Of a stretch of 64,000 nucleotides of DNA, positions 44,275-53,618 are shown in pieces (within the stretch, counting starts at the first letter, position 1; each line of letters starts with the position of its first letter). Location: the NCBI RefSeq assembly GCF_021401125.1, contig NZ_JACBFQ010000006.1:186001-250000 (forward strand), written 5' to 3'. Under the pieces are notes generated by a model. It was not told where the DNA came from, did not search any database, and was given only the letters and a program-made list of their open reading frames with translations. The position numbers and the translations under genes were made by a program. Source of the DNA: Xanthobacter sp. NM-59. GTDB taxonomy: Bacteria > Pseudomonadota > Alphaproteobacteria > Rhizobiales > Xanthobacteraceae.

Positions 44275-47223
44275 ATGATGTTGCGGGCTTTCCTAGCCGT
44301 GGGATTCGGCGTTGGGATCGGTGCGTCCATGGCGCAGGCAGCCGACGCGGAGATCGGCTTCACCTACGAGCTCCTTCAGTTTGAAGGGTCGGACACGTTC
44401 TTCACCGGTATTCACGACAACATCATCACCGCCAACTACGTGATCGCGGGCACCACTTTCACGGGTGGCCTGCTTTACGACACCAAGACACAGAGCTGGT
44501 CGGCCTTCCCGACCGCCACGTCTAACGGTTCGAATTATCCCGGTGCCGACGTCTCATCCCCCTATGGACCGGGCTTCGGCTCACAGGGCGGCATTCTGCG
44601 CGTTGTCGGCAGCTATCAGACCACAGCTTCCGCGCCTTACGACCTCGGCTATCTCTACGATGCCGCGGCCGCGCCCGGACAGACACTAACCACCCTGCAA
44701 TATCCAGGCACGGGCGCCGCGGAAACGCTGTTCACCATCGCCCATTCCACCTTCGGCAACCAGGTCGTCGGCAATTACGACACTCGGCTCGCCACGGGAA
44801 ATGCCTTCATCTACGACATCAAGACCGGCACCTACACCACCAACAACAAACCCGGCGCCGTGAGCACCACGGCCTACGGTATTTGGGGTGACAAGATCTC
44901 GGGTGGCTATTTTGAAGCTCTGCCCGGCGGCGGCCTGGGGCCCGAGCACGGCTACATTTACGATCAGACCACCGGCCTCTTCAAAACATATGATCACCCC
45001 GACTCCATCGGCACCCATTTTGAGGGCATCGTCGGCGCCGGCCGGTCCGATGAGTATAACCTCGTCACCAACTGGTTCTCGGCGGATGGCGCGGTGCATC
45101 CGGCCGTGATGCATGTGGCGGCGGACGGGACCGTCACCTGGTATGAGATCAACATCCCCGGCGGCACGGTTTCCTCGAACTCCGCCTATGGCGATCAGGT
45201 GGTTGGCATCTATACGCAGGATGGCACGATCTACGCCTACATCGCCACCATTCCCGGCATCTACAACCCCATCCGCAACACCGGCACCCTGACCTCCAGC
45301 GTGGCCGATGACGTCGCGCTTTCGGGCCGCAAGGGCGATGACATCGTCAATAGCGGCACCGTTCAGATGAGCGGCCGGGGCGGCATCGGCATGCGGGGCG
45401 AAACCTATGGTGTGCTGAACAATGCCGGCGTGGTGCTCGCCACGGGCGCCGGCGGCGCGGCGGTGGACCTGCACGGCGTCTACGGCACCCTGCTGAATTC
45501 CGGCGTGCTGCAGGCGGGCATAGAAGCGGACGCCCTGCGCACGGGGGCCGACAGCTACGGCACCGAGATCGTGAACACCGGCGTCATAGATGGACGCATC
45601 GCCGCGACGGCCGGGGCCGATAAGCGGTTCGAGAATAGCGGCTGGATCGGCGTCACCGGCATAGACACCTCCATCACCCATCTCCTCAGCGGCACGTTCG
45701 TGCAGACCGAGGCGGGCACCTTGTCGCTGCGGGTCATGGGCATCACCGGGAACGACACATTCGAAATCACCGGCGTGGCCCGGCTCTCTGGCACGCTCCA
45801 GGTTCCGTTCCTCACCTCCAGCCTTCGCAATACCTATGACCTGCTTCATGTCACAGATGGCATGACGGGCGCCTTCACCACCCTGACCACACCCGGCCTG
45901 CCCAGTTATGTGGGCGCGTCGCTGGACTATTCCAGCACCGACGTGGCGCTGAACCTGACCTCGCGAATGGCCCTTCAGGCCGGCCTCTCGGCCAACCAGT
46001 CGGCGGTAGGCGCGGTGGTCGACCGCGCCTTCAACGCAGCGGCGGTGACAAATGCCGGCAGCTTGGCAACGGCCGCGCTCGGCCCGCTCTACAGCCTGAC
46101 GGCGGCCCAGCTGCCCCAGGCGCTGAGCGCCCTTTCAGGCGAAGCCTATGCAAGCGAGCAGTCGATTCTGGTGGGCGACGGCCTCTATGTCCGCCAGGCG
46201 ATGCTGAGCCGGCTGCGGCAGGATGCCTATGCGGGCGAGGGCGGGCCCGCGGCGGCCCTCGGCTATGGTGGCCCGGCTTTGGCCTATATGGGCGCTACCG
46301 CGCCCCAGCCGGGCACGGCCTCCGCCGCGCTCGCCACCGCCGCGCAGGCGCCTGCGGCCCGGCCGGCTGCTTCTGCCCCCGGCCTCGCGGTCTGGATGCA
46401 GGGCTTCGGCGTTTCCACCACGCTCGATGGCAACGGCAATGCCAGCAGCGTTGACGAAACCTTCGGTGGCATCATGGCGGGCGGCGACGTCGCGGTGGGC
46501 AGCTGGCGCGTGGGCGCGGCGCTGGGCTACACCCACTCCAACGCCACCATGTCGGCCGTCGCCAGCTCGGCCGGGGCCGATAGTGTGCTCGCCGCACTCT
46601 ATGCCGGCACCAATGCCGGGCCGTGGAGCGTGCGGCTTGGTGCCAGCTACGCATTCAGCCAGATCGACACCAGCCGCACCATCCTGTTCCCCGGCTTCGC
46701 GCAGCAGACCGGCGCGCAATATGACGGTGGCACGGCGCAGGTATTCGGCGAGGTGGGCTACAAAGGCCTTGCGCTCCAGGCGCTGGCCCTTGAACCGTTC
46801 GCGGGCCTGGCCTGGGTGCATCTCGACACCAATGGCTTCACGGAAACCGGTGCCGGCACCTTCGCCACCGCCGGCCTGACCGGCTCGAATGCCGCGGCAG
46901 ACATCGGCTACGGCTCCCTTGGCGTGCGGGCGGCAACGCTGCTGCCCCTCTCCGGTGAGCTCGCCCTCATGCCCCACGCGTCGGCAGCCTGGCAATATGC
47001 GTTCGGTGATCTCACGCCCAGCGCCAATCTCGCCTTCACCAGCCTGCCCGGGTCCAACTTCTCCGTGGGTGGCGTGCCGCTGGCCCAGAACACAGCATTG
47101 CTGGAGGTGGGGCTTGACCTCAAATTCAACGCCCAGGCACGGATCGGCGTCTCTTATATGGGCCAATTCGCGGACAGCGTGACCGTCAACGCCGTTCAGG
47201 GCGCCTTCATCTGGAGTTTCTGA
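44275..47223 (+). CDS. Autotransporter (type Va) with propeller-like passenger
   Basis: A 982-residue outer-membrane autotransporter. Signal peptide MMLRAFLAVGFGVGIGASMAQA, cleaved before ADAEIG. Residues about 25-340 are a passenger with about five 55-residue repeats of the form G-x-x-YD-x-x-TG (GGLLYDTKTQSW, LGYLYDAAAAPG, NAFIYDIKTGTY, HGYIYDQTTGLF), like blades of a beta-propeller/HAF-type domain. Residues about 345-560 resemble short beta-helix strands (VNSGTVQMSG-like, VLNNAGVVLATG, LLNSGVLQAG). Residues about 700-982 are the beta-barrel (GLAVWMQGFGVSTTLDGNGN, YGSLGVRAATLLPLSGELAL) ending in the classic aromatic C-terminus AFIWSF. ATG 44275 has GGGGCGAG upstream. Likely adhesin or surface protein; no protease motif seen. 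Confidence 0.9.
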   Translation: MMLRAFLAVGFGVGIGASMAQAADAEIGFTYELLQFEGSDTFFTGIHDNIITANYVIAGTTFTGGLLYDTKTQSWSAFPTATSNGSNYPGADVSSPYGPGFGSQGGILRVVGSYQTTASAPYDLGYLYDAAAAPGQTLTTLQYPGTGAAETLFTIAHSTFGNQVVGNYDTRLATGNAFIYDIKTGTYTTNNKPGAVSTTAYGIWGDKISGGYFEALPGGGLGPEHGYIYDQTTGLFKTYDHPDSIGTHFEGIVGAGRSDEYNLVTNWFSADGAVHPAVMHVAADGTVTWYEINIPGGTVSSNSAYGDQVVGIYTQDGTIYAYIATIPGIYNPIRNTGTLTSSVADDVALSGRKGDDIVNSGTVQMSGRGGIGMRGETYGVLNNAGVVLATGAGGAAVDLHGVYGTLLNSGVLQAGIEADALRTGADSYGTEIVNTGVIDGRIAATAGADKRFENSGWIGVTGIDTSITHLLSGTFVQTEAGTLSLRVMGITGNDTFEITGVARLSGTLQVPFLTSSLRNTYDLLHVTDGMTGAFTTLTTPGLPSYVGASLDYSSTDVALNLTSRMALQAGLSANQSAVGAVVDRAFNAAAVTNAGSLATAALGPLYSLTAAQLPQALSALSGEAYASEQSILVGDGLYVRQAMLSRLRQDAYAGEGGPAAALGYGGPALAYMGATAPQPGTASAALATAAQAPAARPAASAPGLAVWMQGFGVSTTLDGNGNASSVDETFGGIMAGGDVAVGSWRVGAALGYTHSNATMSAVASSAGADSVLAALYAGTNAGPWSVRLGASYAFSQIDTSRTILFPGFAQQTGAQYDGGTAQVFGEVGYKGLALQALALEPFAGLAWVHLDTNGFTETGAGTFATAGLTGSNAAADIGYGSLGVRAATLLPLSGELALMPHASAAWQYAFGDLTPSANLAFTSLPGSNFSVGGVPLAQNTALLEVGLDLKFNAQARIGVSYMGQFADSVTVNAVQGAFIWSF

Positions 47224-47446
47224 GGGCCCATCCGGCAAAGCGGGGCAGCTCCAGCGAAAACCGCGTCAACTCCGGAGGCCGGAGGAGCTGCCCGTTTCCT
47301 TAAAGCCCAAAGGCGCTGCCCAAATGGCGCCGAAAGCCTGCGGGGCCAGTGGGGCCGCGCCTAGGCAGTGGCCCCATAAATTTGCGGGCCTAGTTTGGTC
47401 GTGATTCAAGCCACCAAGCTGGGAGCTTGAGAGATGCGCACCCCAT
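47224..47446. other. Spacer between autotransporter gene and IS remnant
   Basis: 223 bases, no gene. It probably includes the left end of the decayed insertion sequence (GGGCCTAGTTTGGTCGTGATT near 47388), but I could not match a terminal inverted repeat. Confidence 0.3.
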
Positions 47447-48210
47447 TTGGCGGATGAGGAATGGTCAATCATCGCGCCGCTTTTGCTGAGCAAGGTGCGC
47501 GGCGTTGCGCGGGTGGATCACCGCCAGAAGATCGGCGACATCCTCTTGCGCTGCCGCGCCGGCACGTTGGGCGGGACGTGCCGGAATGCTATGGCCCGCC
47601 CACAACCCGCTGCAACCGCTTCGTGCACTGGCAGGCCGCCGGGGTCTGGCGCCGACTGCTGGAGGTGGTTCAGCGGCCCATAACGGCGATGTCGTGATGA
47701 TAGACAGTTCCTGCGTTCGGGTGCACCAGCGTGGTACTGCAATCAAAAAGGGGGCGACAGCGATCGCTGCAGAAGAGGCTCCCGGGGTGCTCTGACCACC
47801 AAGATCCACGCCGGAGTGGATGGGACGGATGGCCGATCCAGCTCCCCCTGACCGCCGGCCAGGCCGGCGACGCGCCGATGGGCGCGAGCTTCTGGCACGC
47901 CTCGCGCCGGGCGGGCTTCTTCTCGCTGACAAGGCCTACGACACCGACGCCATCCGGGCCGAGGCGGAGAGGCGCGGCTGAGCGACGCGGCACATTCGCC
48001 GAAGTGCCACCGCGTGTCATCCGCAGTCTCACCTTCGCTTTCAGACCGTGGCTCCATCGCCAGCGGACTCACGTCGAGCGTTTCTTCAACCGCATCAAGA
48101 GCTGCCTGGTCTTGCCACGCGCGACGAGCACCGACCGGAGACTTTCCGCGCAGCTCTCAAGCTCGCAGACGCTCGTATCTGGACTAATGCGTTATGAGTC
48201 CGCGACCTAA
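47447..48210 (+). mobile_element. Decayed IS5-family (IS427-like) transposase
   Basis: Transposase fragments are spread over three frames: LADEEWSIIAPLLLSK and VDHRQKIGDILLRCRAGT (about 47447-47570), then RDVPECYGPPTTRCNRF and GVWRRLLEVVQ (about 47570-47680), then MIDSSCVRVHQRGTAIKKG (47698-47755; DDE first Asp), TTKIHAGVD, LLLADKAYDTDAIRAEAERRG (second Asp region, stop at about 47981), and the C-terminal HVERFFNRIKSC with ALKLADARIWTNAL to about 48189. These match the IS427 group of IS5 in order. At least four frameshifts or stops make it inactive. It lies at the left edge of the minus-strand conflict-type genes. Confidence 0.8.
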
Positions 48211-48640
48211 AGCGGAGAACCGACGGCAATTTTCGAAAATGCCGCCAAAACGGAAGGCTTTTCCGGACGGTGACGTCGCGGCTACAAATGCCAATTACTC
48301 AGCTGAACGGGTCAATTTCGGCGATTGAAAAGCACCTTTAGAACGCCGCTCCACGCTGACCTGTAGGGCGCTCCGTCGCGCACTCAGGCTACGGGCTGAT
48401 CCTGCCGCGCCTCAACAGGCGCAGCATGCGTGTGCCCCGCCCTCCAAGGTGAATGGCATGAAGACATAGCGCCCATATAGCCGATCTCATGTAATAAGAT
48501 AGCTGACAACGGCGGTGGCCGACGCACCACAAAGGACGGCGCATTCGAAACCGAAGCACCTCCGCGATATCCACACCGTTTCAACCCGCCCGCGAGCGCC
48601 TCCTCCCGATTTTCGAGAAGAGAACTCGCCTGCGATAAAT
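48211..48640. other. 430 bp without a recognisable gene
   Basis: Between the IS remnant and the SIR2-like gene. A short minus-strand frame (about 48389-48574, Arg-rich) has no family motif and a poor start. No clear terminator follows the SIR2-like gene. Confidence 0.4.
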
Positions 48641-50074
48641 TCAGCCCTCCCGGAACCACGCCGGAAAACGCGGATCGTCTGCAAGGTCCAATTCCAGGCG
48701 CGTGCCGCAGACCTCCGCGCCAACGGTAAAGGCACCGACAGCACGCACCGAAGTACTGGCCTTCCCCCGCAGCGCCTTGATCTTCTCCATGGACGGCTGG
48801 AAGGTGGGATGGAAGAAGAACGTCACCGGCTCGCTGAACGAAGGCTCCTCCTCGGCCTCCACGAGCAAGTCAAAGCTCACCCAATTTCCATCCACTTCAA
48901 TCTGGCTTGCCCTCAACGCAAATCCGTCCCGCGCGGGCATGCCACCGAATGCGCCCTTGTTTGGATCAAGGTCATAGGGGTCAACCTCGTCGCTCGTCAG
49001 GCGACCCAGCGGCACTATGCGGTCGCCACCCACCGGCGCAGTGATTACGGCACCCGAGCCTTGCGCAGCCGCTGGCGACAACGGGATATCGCCGAAGGCG
49101 CCCTCTTCCCAACCCGCATCCTGGCCGATGGAATCCAAGAGAGCCATCAGATTATCGTGCGAATAGGTCTTTCCGTCCGGCAGCGCCACGATCCGGTAGA
49201 AGATCGTCTGCAGACCGAACTTACCCTCCATGCGTCGGCGGATGAGATCCCGCTCTGCCGCGGTCCTGTAGCCGAAGACGCCGAAATGCCGCATTCCGAG
49301 CCTCCTGCCGCCATCGGCTCCTCCTGCGTTCGTACGGGGCACCGGCAGGCTGAACAGCACCTCGCGCATGATCTGCGCGAGGTCCGGATCGTTCATGGAG
49401 AAGCCGATAAACACCACCGGCTGGGTCATGAAAAGCGCGATCAGCCGCCGCCGGTTTTCCTCGCGCAGGTAGGTCCTGCCATAGGCGCTCTCCGTGAGCA
49501 CGACATTCTGCGGGTCGCCGGCATGGCCATGCAGATAGACCACCGAGGTCTCGGCATTCGGATCGGTAAGATCGATGAAGAAGCTCTGAACCTGATCCGG
49601 CTTGCACCAGTCCACCTGTTTGGGCATCCGCCCATGTAGCTTCTGGTGCGACAGCGCCGCACAGGATTCGAAATTCGTCGTGAGGATGTGTCGGAAACCG
49701 AGCCGCGCGATCAGATGATGCGGCTCCGCGACGTCCTTATCCCTGAAGGCATGGCGAATGAAATCGTAGAAGCGTTCCGGCCCAAGAGCATTGAAGAACT
49801 CCTCGGCCTGCCATGCCGGATCTTGAAGCTCCTGCACGACGCTCGAATGCTTCGGAGCAATATAGTCCGTCCCAAGCTTCACCAGCTCCTGGGCCAACTG
49901 TGTCAGCAGATCGCCCCAAGATGGATAGCCCGAAGCAACACTCGTGCCCGCGCCCAGCAATGCCAGCGGCCGCACCCGCCGCATCGAGCTCACCAGCTCC
50001 TGATATTGCGCATCACGATCGAACGACGGCAGGTCTTCCGACCCAGCGCCTCCATTGCCTGTCTCCGCTCTCAT
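48641..50074 (-). CDS. SIR2-like domain fused to a C-terminal pYEATS domain
   Basis: A 477-residue cytosolic protein. Residues about 30-300 are a SIR2_2-type NAD-binding domain: LALLGAGTSVASGYPSW, ILTTNFESC (the Asn of TTN), SVVYLHGHAGDP (the His of the LHG motif) and VVFIGFSMNDPDL. Residues about 365-477 match the prokaryotic YEATS (pYEATS) domain: DPNKGAFGGMPARDGF, WVSFDLLVEAEEE, TFFFHPTFQPSM, AVGAFTVGAEV and LELDLADDPRFPAWFRE. SIR2-like proteins in phage defence (ThsA, DSR type) destroy NAD on infection; pYEATS is a predicted sensor domain of prokaryotic conflict systems. ATG 50074 has GGAGG 8 bases upstream; a GTG at 50089 would overlap that site. An abortive NADase with its own sensor is the best guess. 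Confidence 0.82.
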   Translation of the reverse strand: MRAETGNGGAGSEDLPSFDRDAQYQELVSSMRRVRPLALLGAGTSVASGYPSWGDLLTQLAQELVKLGTDYIAPKHSSVVQELQDPAWQAEEFFNALGPERFYDFIRHAFRDKDVAEPHHLIARLGFRHILTTNFESCAALSHQKLHGRMPKQVDWCKPDQVQSFFIDLTDPNAETSVVYLHGHAGDPQNVVLTESAYGRTYLREENRRRLIALFMTQPVVFIGFSMNDPDLAQIMREVLFSLPVPRTNAGGADGGRRLGMRHFGVFGYRTAAERDLIRRRMEGKFGLQTIFYRIVALPDGKTYSHDNLMALLDSIGQDAGWEEGAFGDIPLSPAAAQGSGAVITAPVGGDRIVPLGRLTSDEVDPYDLDPNKGAFGGMPARDGFALRASQIEVDGNWVSFDLLVEAEEEPSFSEPVTFFFHPTFQPSMEKIKALRGKASTSVRAVGAFTVGAEVCGTRLELDLADDPRFPAWFREG

Positions 50075-50537
50075 GGCACGCACCTCCACTTCAGGCTACC
50101 GCAGACGCTCGGAAGGAAAGGACATTTCGATATATAAAATATGTCATTATAATATCTCGCTACATTTGATAAAAATAATATTTAATTTCTCATATTAATA
50201 ATCAATACAGCCGCACAACACGCCAAATTCGGCACAGCCCATACGACCTCCGGATATCTCAATTTTAAGAAATACATTCTCGATATATTCTGTCTTTTTG
50301 GACAGTTTATGACCAGATCTGTGACATCATATTGGGTGAAAACAGGAACTGCTCGAAGACGATGGCCGCGAAAGCCCTGCAAACGGTCGCACCCGCCAGT
50401 GGACAGCAGCACCGGCCACCCATGGGTCAGCGCCGCCGCCTCGTCTGCACGGTTCGGATGGCAAGGGCATGTGATCTCAACCCCGGGTGCCGCCACTCCC
50501 ATAAAGCTCAATCCCAGACGGCGCGCCCATATCCGCC
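50075..50537 (-). promoter_or_regulatory. AT-rich intergenic region, likely promoter of the SIR2-pYEATS gene
   Basis: Bases about 50128-50210 and 50265-50300 are far more AT-rich than the window. On the minus strand a TATAAT-like -10 (plus strand ATTATA near 50145-50151) lies about 70 bases before the start. A 119-codon frame (50182-50541, minus) crosses the region but lacks a ribosome site and family signature. Confidence 0.45.
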
Positions 50538-51851
50538 TCAAGCAGATGCGGCCACGAGCAGCCGTCCAATCGGTGCGGTCCGTATATCATTGTGGTCTTT
50601 GATGAAATCGCAGCGCAGGCTGTGAATCCTCGCCTTCAGATTCAAGAGTGCCTGCCCATCGTACGTAACATTGAGAACCTCGCCGCTCTTCATCTTCTGT
50701 GGGCCGTTGGCACCCATCGCGCCGAAGAGGTCCTGGCTTCCACCGAAAGTGGGAGACACCTCGAACACCCCCTTGGCGATGTCCCCGGACGCACGAGACG
50801 CAACAGCATAGAGCAGGCCGACGGCGTGGTCGTTCCAGGTATGGGACACAACAATCCGCCGGCTGACTTTCCCGTCCGCCACAACGGATCGAAAGAAGCC
50901 GTCTTGGTTCCCGCTGATCTTTACTCCGAAAGCATTATGCGAGAACGCGCCTTGAAGCAGCGTCAGGCTGTATGCCTTGCGCCTTTGCATGGCCGCGACA
51001 GCCGCCGTGACCAGCCGGGCACCGAAGCTGTGGCCCACGTAATGAATGCGTTTCGCGTCGACGAGGTCTGCAGTGTCAAGGATGCTTCCCAGCCCGGTGC
51101 CGACCACGCCCGCGCGGCGCTTCAATTCGAAATAAGCGAACTGGTTGAGCACCTTGGCAACCGCCGCGATCGGGCCACTGAAAATGCCGAGGGCCGCGTC
51201 CGTCGCAACATCATGATCTATCGCCTGGGCTCCCCCGTCAGTGGTCGGCTCATACTGGTCGGCGCCGCTTCCGAGAAAGGACTGCATCAGGTCCCAGCCG
51301 TCGCTAGCCTGATCCAGGATCCGGCCATGTTCACTCAAAAGGTCCGCATCGCGGCTCTGCCCGATGGCACCGCGCAGCATCTCCACCAGAGCCCTCGCAT
51401 CGCCGGGACTGGTATTGACCGCAGCATCCCGGACGTGCGCCGCGAACACGTCCGGGTCCAAGCCAAACATCGCTCCAAGCTCGCGGGCCCGCCGAACAAG
51501 CTTGGACGCATCCGCATCAGAACCGGCCGCCGCAGCTGCAGCGGCCGGATCGTTGCCGAGAACCGCAACCACTTCGAGGGACAGGTCGTCGCGGAACTGA
51601 TCGGAAGGCCAATACACCTCCACCACTGCGAAACTGCGGCCGGGACGCGCATTGCCGCCTTGCTCGGCAAAATGCTGCGCGATCTTCCGGTACATTTCCC
51701 CGGCGTCGTCGGGGTCCTGATGCCACCCGTGGGACATGACGATCAGATCGCTTACGCCGGAACCACATAGGGGATGGGGCACGCCATCGGGAATTGCGCC
51801 GCTTTTGTCGAACTTCAACTGCACAAAAGGTAGAGCCGCAAGGTCCGCCAT
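50538..51851 (-). CDS. Cytosolic alpha/beta hydrolase (serine hydrolase) of the conflict cluster
   Basis: A 437-residue protein without signal peptide or membrane segment. The alpha/beta-hydrolase core is marked by the oxyanion region SDLIVMSHGWHQDP (about 34-47), the nucleophile elbow RIHYVGHSFGARLV with Ser275, and a late His in VVSHTWNDHAVG (about 345-357). A long helical insert (about 100-250) separates the strands. Similar hydrolases of the lipase/peptidase type occur in conflict operons; the substrate is unknown. GAGAGG precedes the ATG by 4 bases. It begins 13 bases after the subtilase gene, so the two are co-transcribed. C-terminal residues carry no added domain. Confidence 0.78.
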   Translation of the reverse strand: MADLAALPFVQLKFDKSGAIPDGVPHPLCGSGVSDLIVMSHGWHQDPDDAGEMYRKIAQHFAEQGGNARPGRSFAVVEVYWPSDQFRDDLSLEVVAVLGNDPAAAAAAAGSDADASKLVRRARELGAMFGLDPDVFAAHVRDAAVNTSPGDARALVEMLRGAIGQSRDADLLSEHGRILDQASDGWDLMQSFLGSGADQYEPTTDGGAQAIDHDVATDAALGIFSGPIAAVAKVLNQFAYFELKRRAGVVGTGLGSILDTADLVDAKRIHYVGHSFGARLVTAAVAAMQRRKAYSLTLLQGAFSHNAFGVKISGNQDGFFRSVVADGKVSRRIVVSHTWNDHAVGLLYAVASRASGDIAKGVFEVSPTFGGSQDLFGAMGANGPQKMKSGEVLNVTYDGQALLNLKARIHSLRCDFIKDHNDIRTAPIGRLLVAASA

Positions 51852-51864
51852 CGTCCTCTCCTGT

Positions 51865-53436
51865 TCAAACCGACTGCATGGCGCGCATCAGATCAACCAG
51901 CCCGCTGCCCTGGAATTCTCTGCGCCGCCCGAGATCCGTGGCGCTCTGCAGAAAAATATCCTTGATGCGTTCCGGTTGACCGATGAATTCGCGGCGAACG
52001 GAAAGAAAGGCAGCTATTGCGCCAGACACATGGGGCGCCGCCATGCTTGTTCCGCTTTGCTCACGATAATACACGACGTCCGAAGGCACCTTTGTCGCGT
52101 TATTGTTTCCAGTGGCCACGACCTCCGATGGCAGCTGTCCAGCAACTTGCTGATCGCCTCGCAGACTGGCGATGACCCCGGCCGAGGCGCAGGACACGAT
52201 GCGCTCACCCGGCGCCACCAGGTCGGGCTTGTTGCGACCATCGGCAGTCGGCCCCCGTGATGAGAAGTAGGAGACGCCATAGGTGTGCGGCTGTTCGGGA
52301 TGGGTGGAGCCGACGGTTATGGCGAATTCCGCGTTGCCGGGATCACTGATCGACTGGTCGAGGCCAACCCGGCGGTTCTGGGAGGAAAGCTCCGGCTTGA
52401 TGAGGGCTGACCCATCGTTCCCCGCCGCGACGACAACCACGACCCCCTGCTTGACGAGACGGTTGACCGCGACACACAGCGGGCTCTGGCCTGCAGCGAA
52501 CCATTCGGCCTCGAACGGGTAGCCAAGGCTGAGATTAATACCGTGAATGCTGAGCCAACGCCCATCGTCATTGGTCCGAGCCACGAAATCCAGTGCGGAC
52601 AGCAGCCAGCTCTCCCGTCCCCTCCCATTGTCTCCCAACACCTTCAAGCTCAAGAGCTTAGCCTTCGGGGCAACGCCGGTGAGCCGAGACCCGCATTCGC
52701 GCACGAACTGCCGCACGCAGGCGTCCCCGTCCCGTTCACGCGTCACCTTGAAGACGTTGGTCACCTTGCCATCTTGACCGGCCACTCGCTTGGGCGTGGC
52801 ACCGGCGATGATGCCCGCCACATGGGTCCCATGCCCGTAGACGTCCGTCAGCGGGGCATCCCCGCCCGTGAAGTCACGGTGGGTAAGCTTGCCATCCACC
52901 GATGGCCGGGGGCTCGAATAAGGTGCCGAGCCCTGAAAGGGGGGTGAAAGATTGTCGAAATCCGCAAAGTGCGGGTGCGTCCCGTCAATGCCGCTGTCAG
53001 CGACCGCCCAAACGATACCCACCCCTTCCGCCCCGAAGGAGCGCAGGCACGCATCCGCCTTAATGGTCTGAACCGAGTGGTCTAGATACGGCTCCAACTC
53101 TCGATCGGGCCAAACCTTGTAGATCGCGGGTTTACCGTTCTCAACGTCACGCTCCAGCAGGTCGCGCAGTTGCTGCAGCGTGAGCTCAGCAAAAACGTGA
53201 TGCCGGCTCCCCTCCGCGTTAAAGCCTTTTTTATGATTTCTTCCAATGACACCGCGAAGCAGTTCGACAATCTGTTTCACCGCAGCGTGACGACCGCCCG
53301 GAAAATCGAGATTCATCTCGATAATTAGCGCCTGTACCCGCTTCTTGTCATCACCATAGGCGGCGACCACCTTCGGCGAGACGACATAGCGTGCAGATGT
53401 ATCGTTAATCTCATCAAGTGAAGAGCGTTTCTCCAC
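51865..53436 (-). CDS. Cytosolic S8 subtilisin-like protease of the conflict cluster
   Basis: A 523-residue subtilase with an intact catalytic triad: Asp147 in VADSGIDGTHPHF, His202 in YGHGTHVAGIIAG, Ser464 in SGTSMAAPHVSGAIA, and oxyanion Asn340 in VVAAGNDGS. There is no signal peptide: the protein begins MEKRSSLDEINDTSARYVVS and has a 120-residue N-terminal part (VQALIIEMNLDFPGG, HHVFAELTLQQLRDLLERD) that looks like a built-in propeptide. Subtilases are normally exported, so a cytosolic one beside SIR2-pYEATS and alpha/beta hydrolase genes points to an activation or effector protease. GTG 53436 has GGAGG 5 bases upstream. Neighbour spacing: 13 bases to the hydrolase, 182 to the gene upstream. 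Confidence 0.88.
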   Translation of the reverse strand: MEKRSSLDEINDTSARYVVSPKVVAAYGDDKKRVQALIIEMNLDFPGGRHAAVKQIVELLRGVIGRNHKKGFNAEGSRHHVFAELTLQQLRDLLERDVENGKPAIYKVWPDRELEPYLDHSVQTIKADACLRSFGAEGVGIVWAVADSGIDGTHPHFADFDNLSPPFQGSAPYSSPRPSVDGKLTHRDFTGGDAPLTDVYGHGTHVAGIIAGATPKRVAGQDGKVTNVFKVTRERDGDACVRQFVRECGSRLTGVAPKAKLLSLKVLGDNGRGRESWLLSALDFVARTNDDGRWLSIHGINLSLGYPFEAEWFAAGQSPLCVAVNRLVKQGVVVVVAAGNDGSALIKPELSSQNRRVGLDQSISDPGNAEFAITVGSTHPEQPHTYGVSYFSSRGPTADGRNKPDLVAPGERIVSCASAGVIASLRGDQQVAGQLPSEVVATGNNNATKVPSDVVYYREQSGTSMAAPHVSGAIAAFLSVRREFIGQPERIKDIFLQSATDLGRRREFQGSGLVDLMRAMQSV

Positions 53437-53618
53437 GTTCGCCTCCCAAACGCTGGCTTTTCTGGATTTGCCAACCGCGAACCCGGCCCTATCAATATGT
53501 CCACCGCCCCGGCCCCGCTGGAAGCCGGGATTGGCGTGTTGCTTGTCGCTTTCACCCAGGGAGCCGCTTTTCGGGGCACGACAGCGTCAAGGCTCACACA
53601 GGCAGCCGGTCGCCTCGG

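Noticed and set aside
44526-44537. tRNA T-loop-like GGTTCGAAT sequence
   Set aside because: Lies inside the autotransporter coding frame and no acceptor or anticodon stems surround it.
50182-50541. 119-codon minus-strand frame in the AT-rich gap of the conflict cluster
   Set aside because: No ribosome site or family signature; composition changes along its length.
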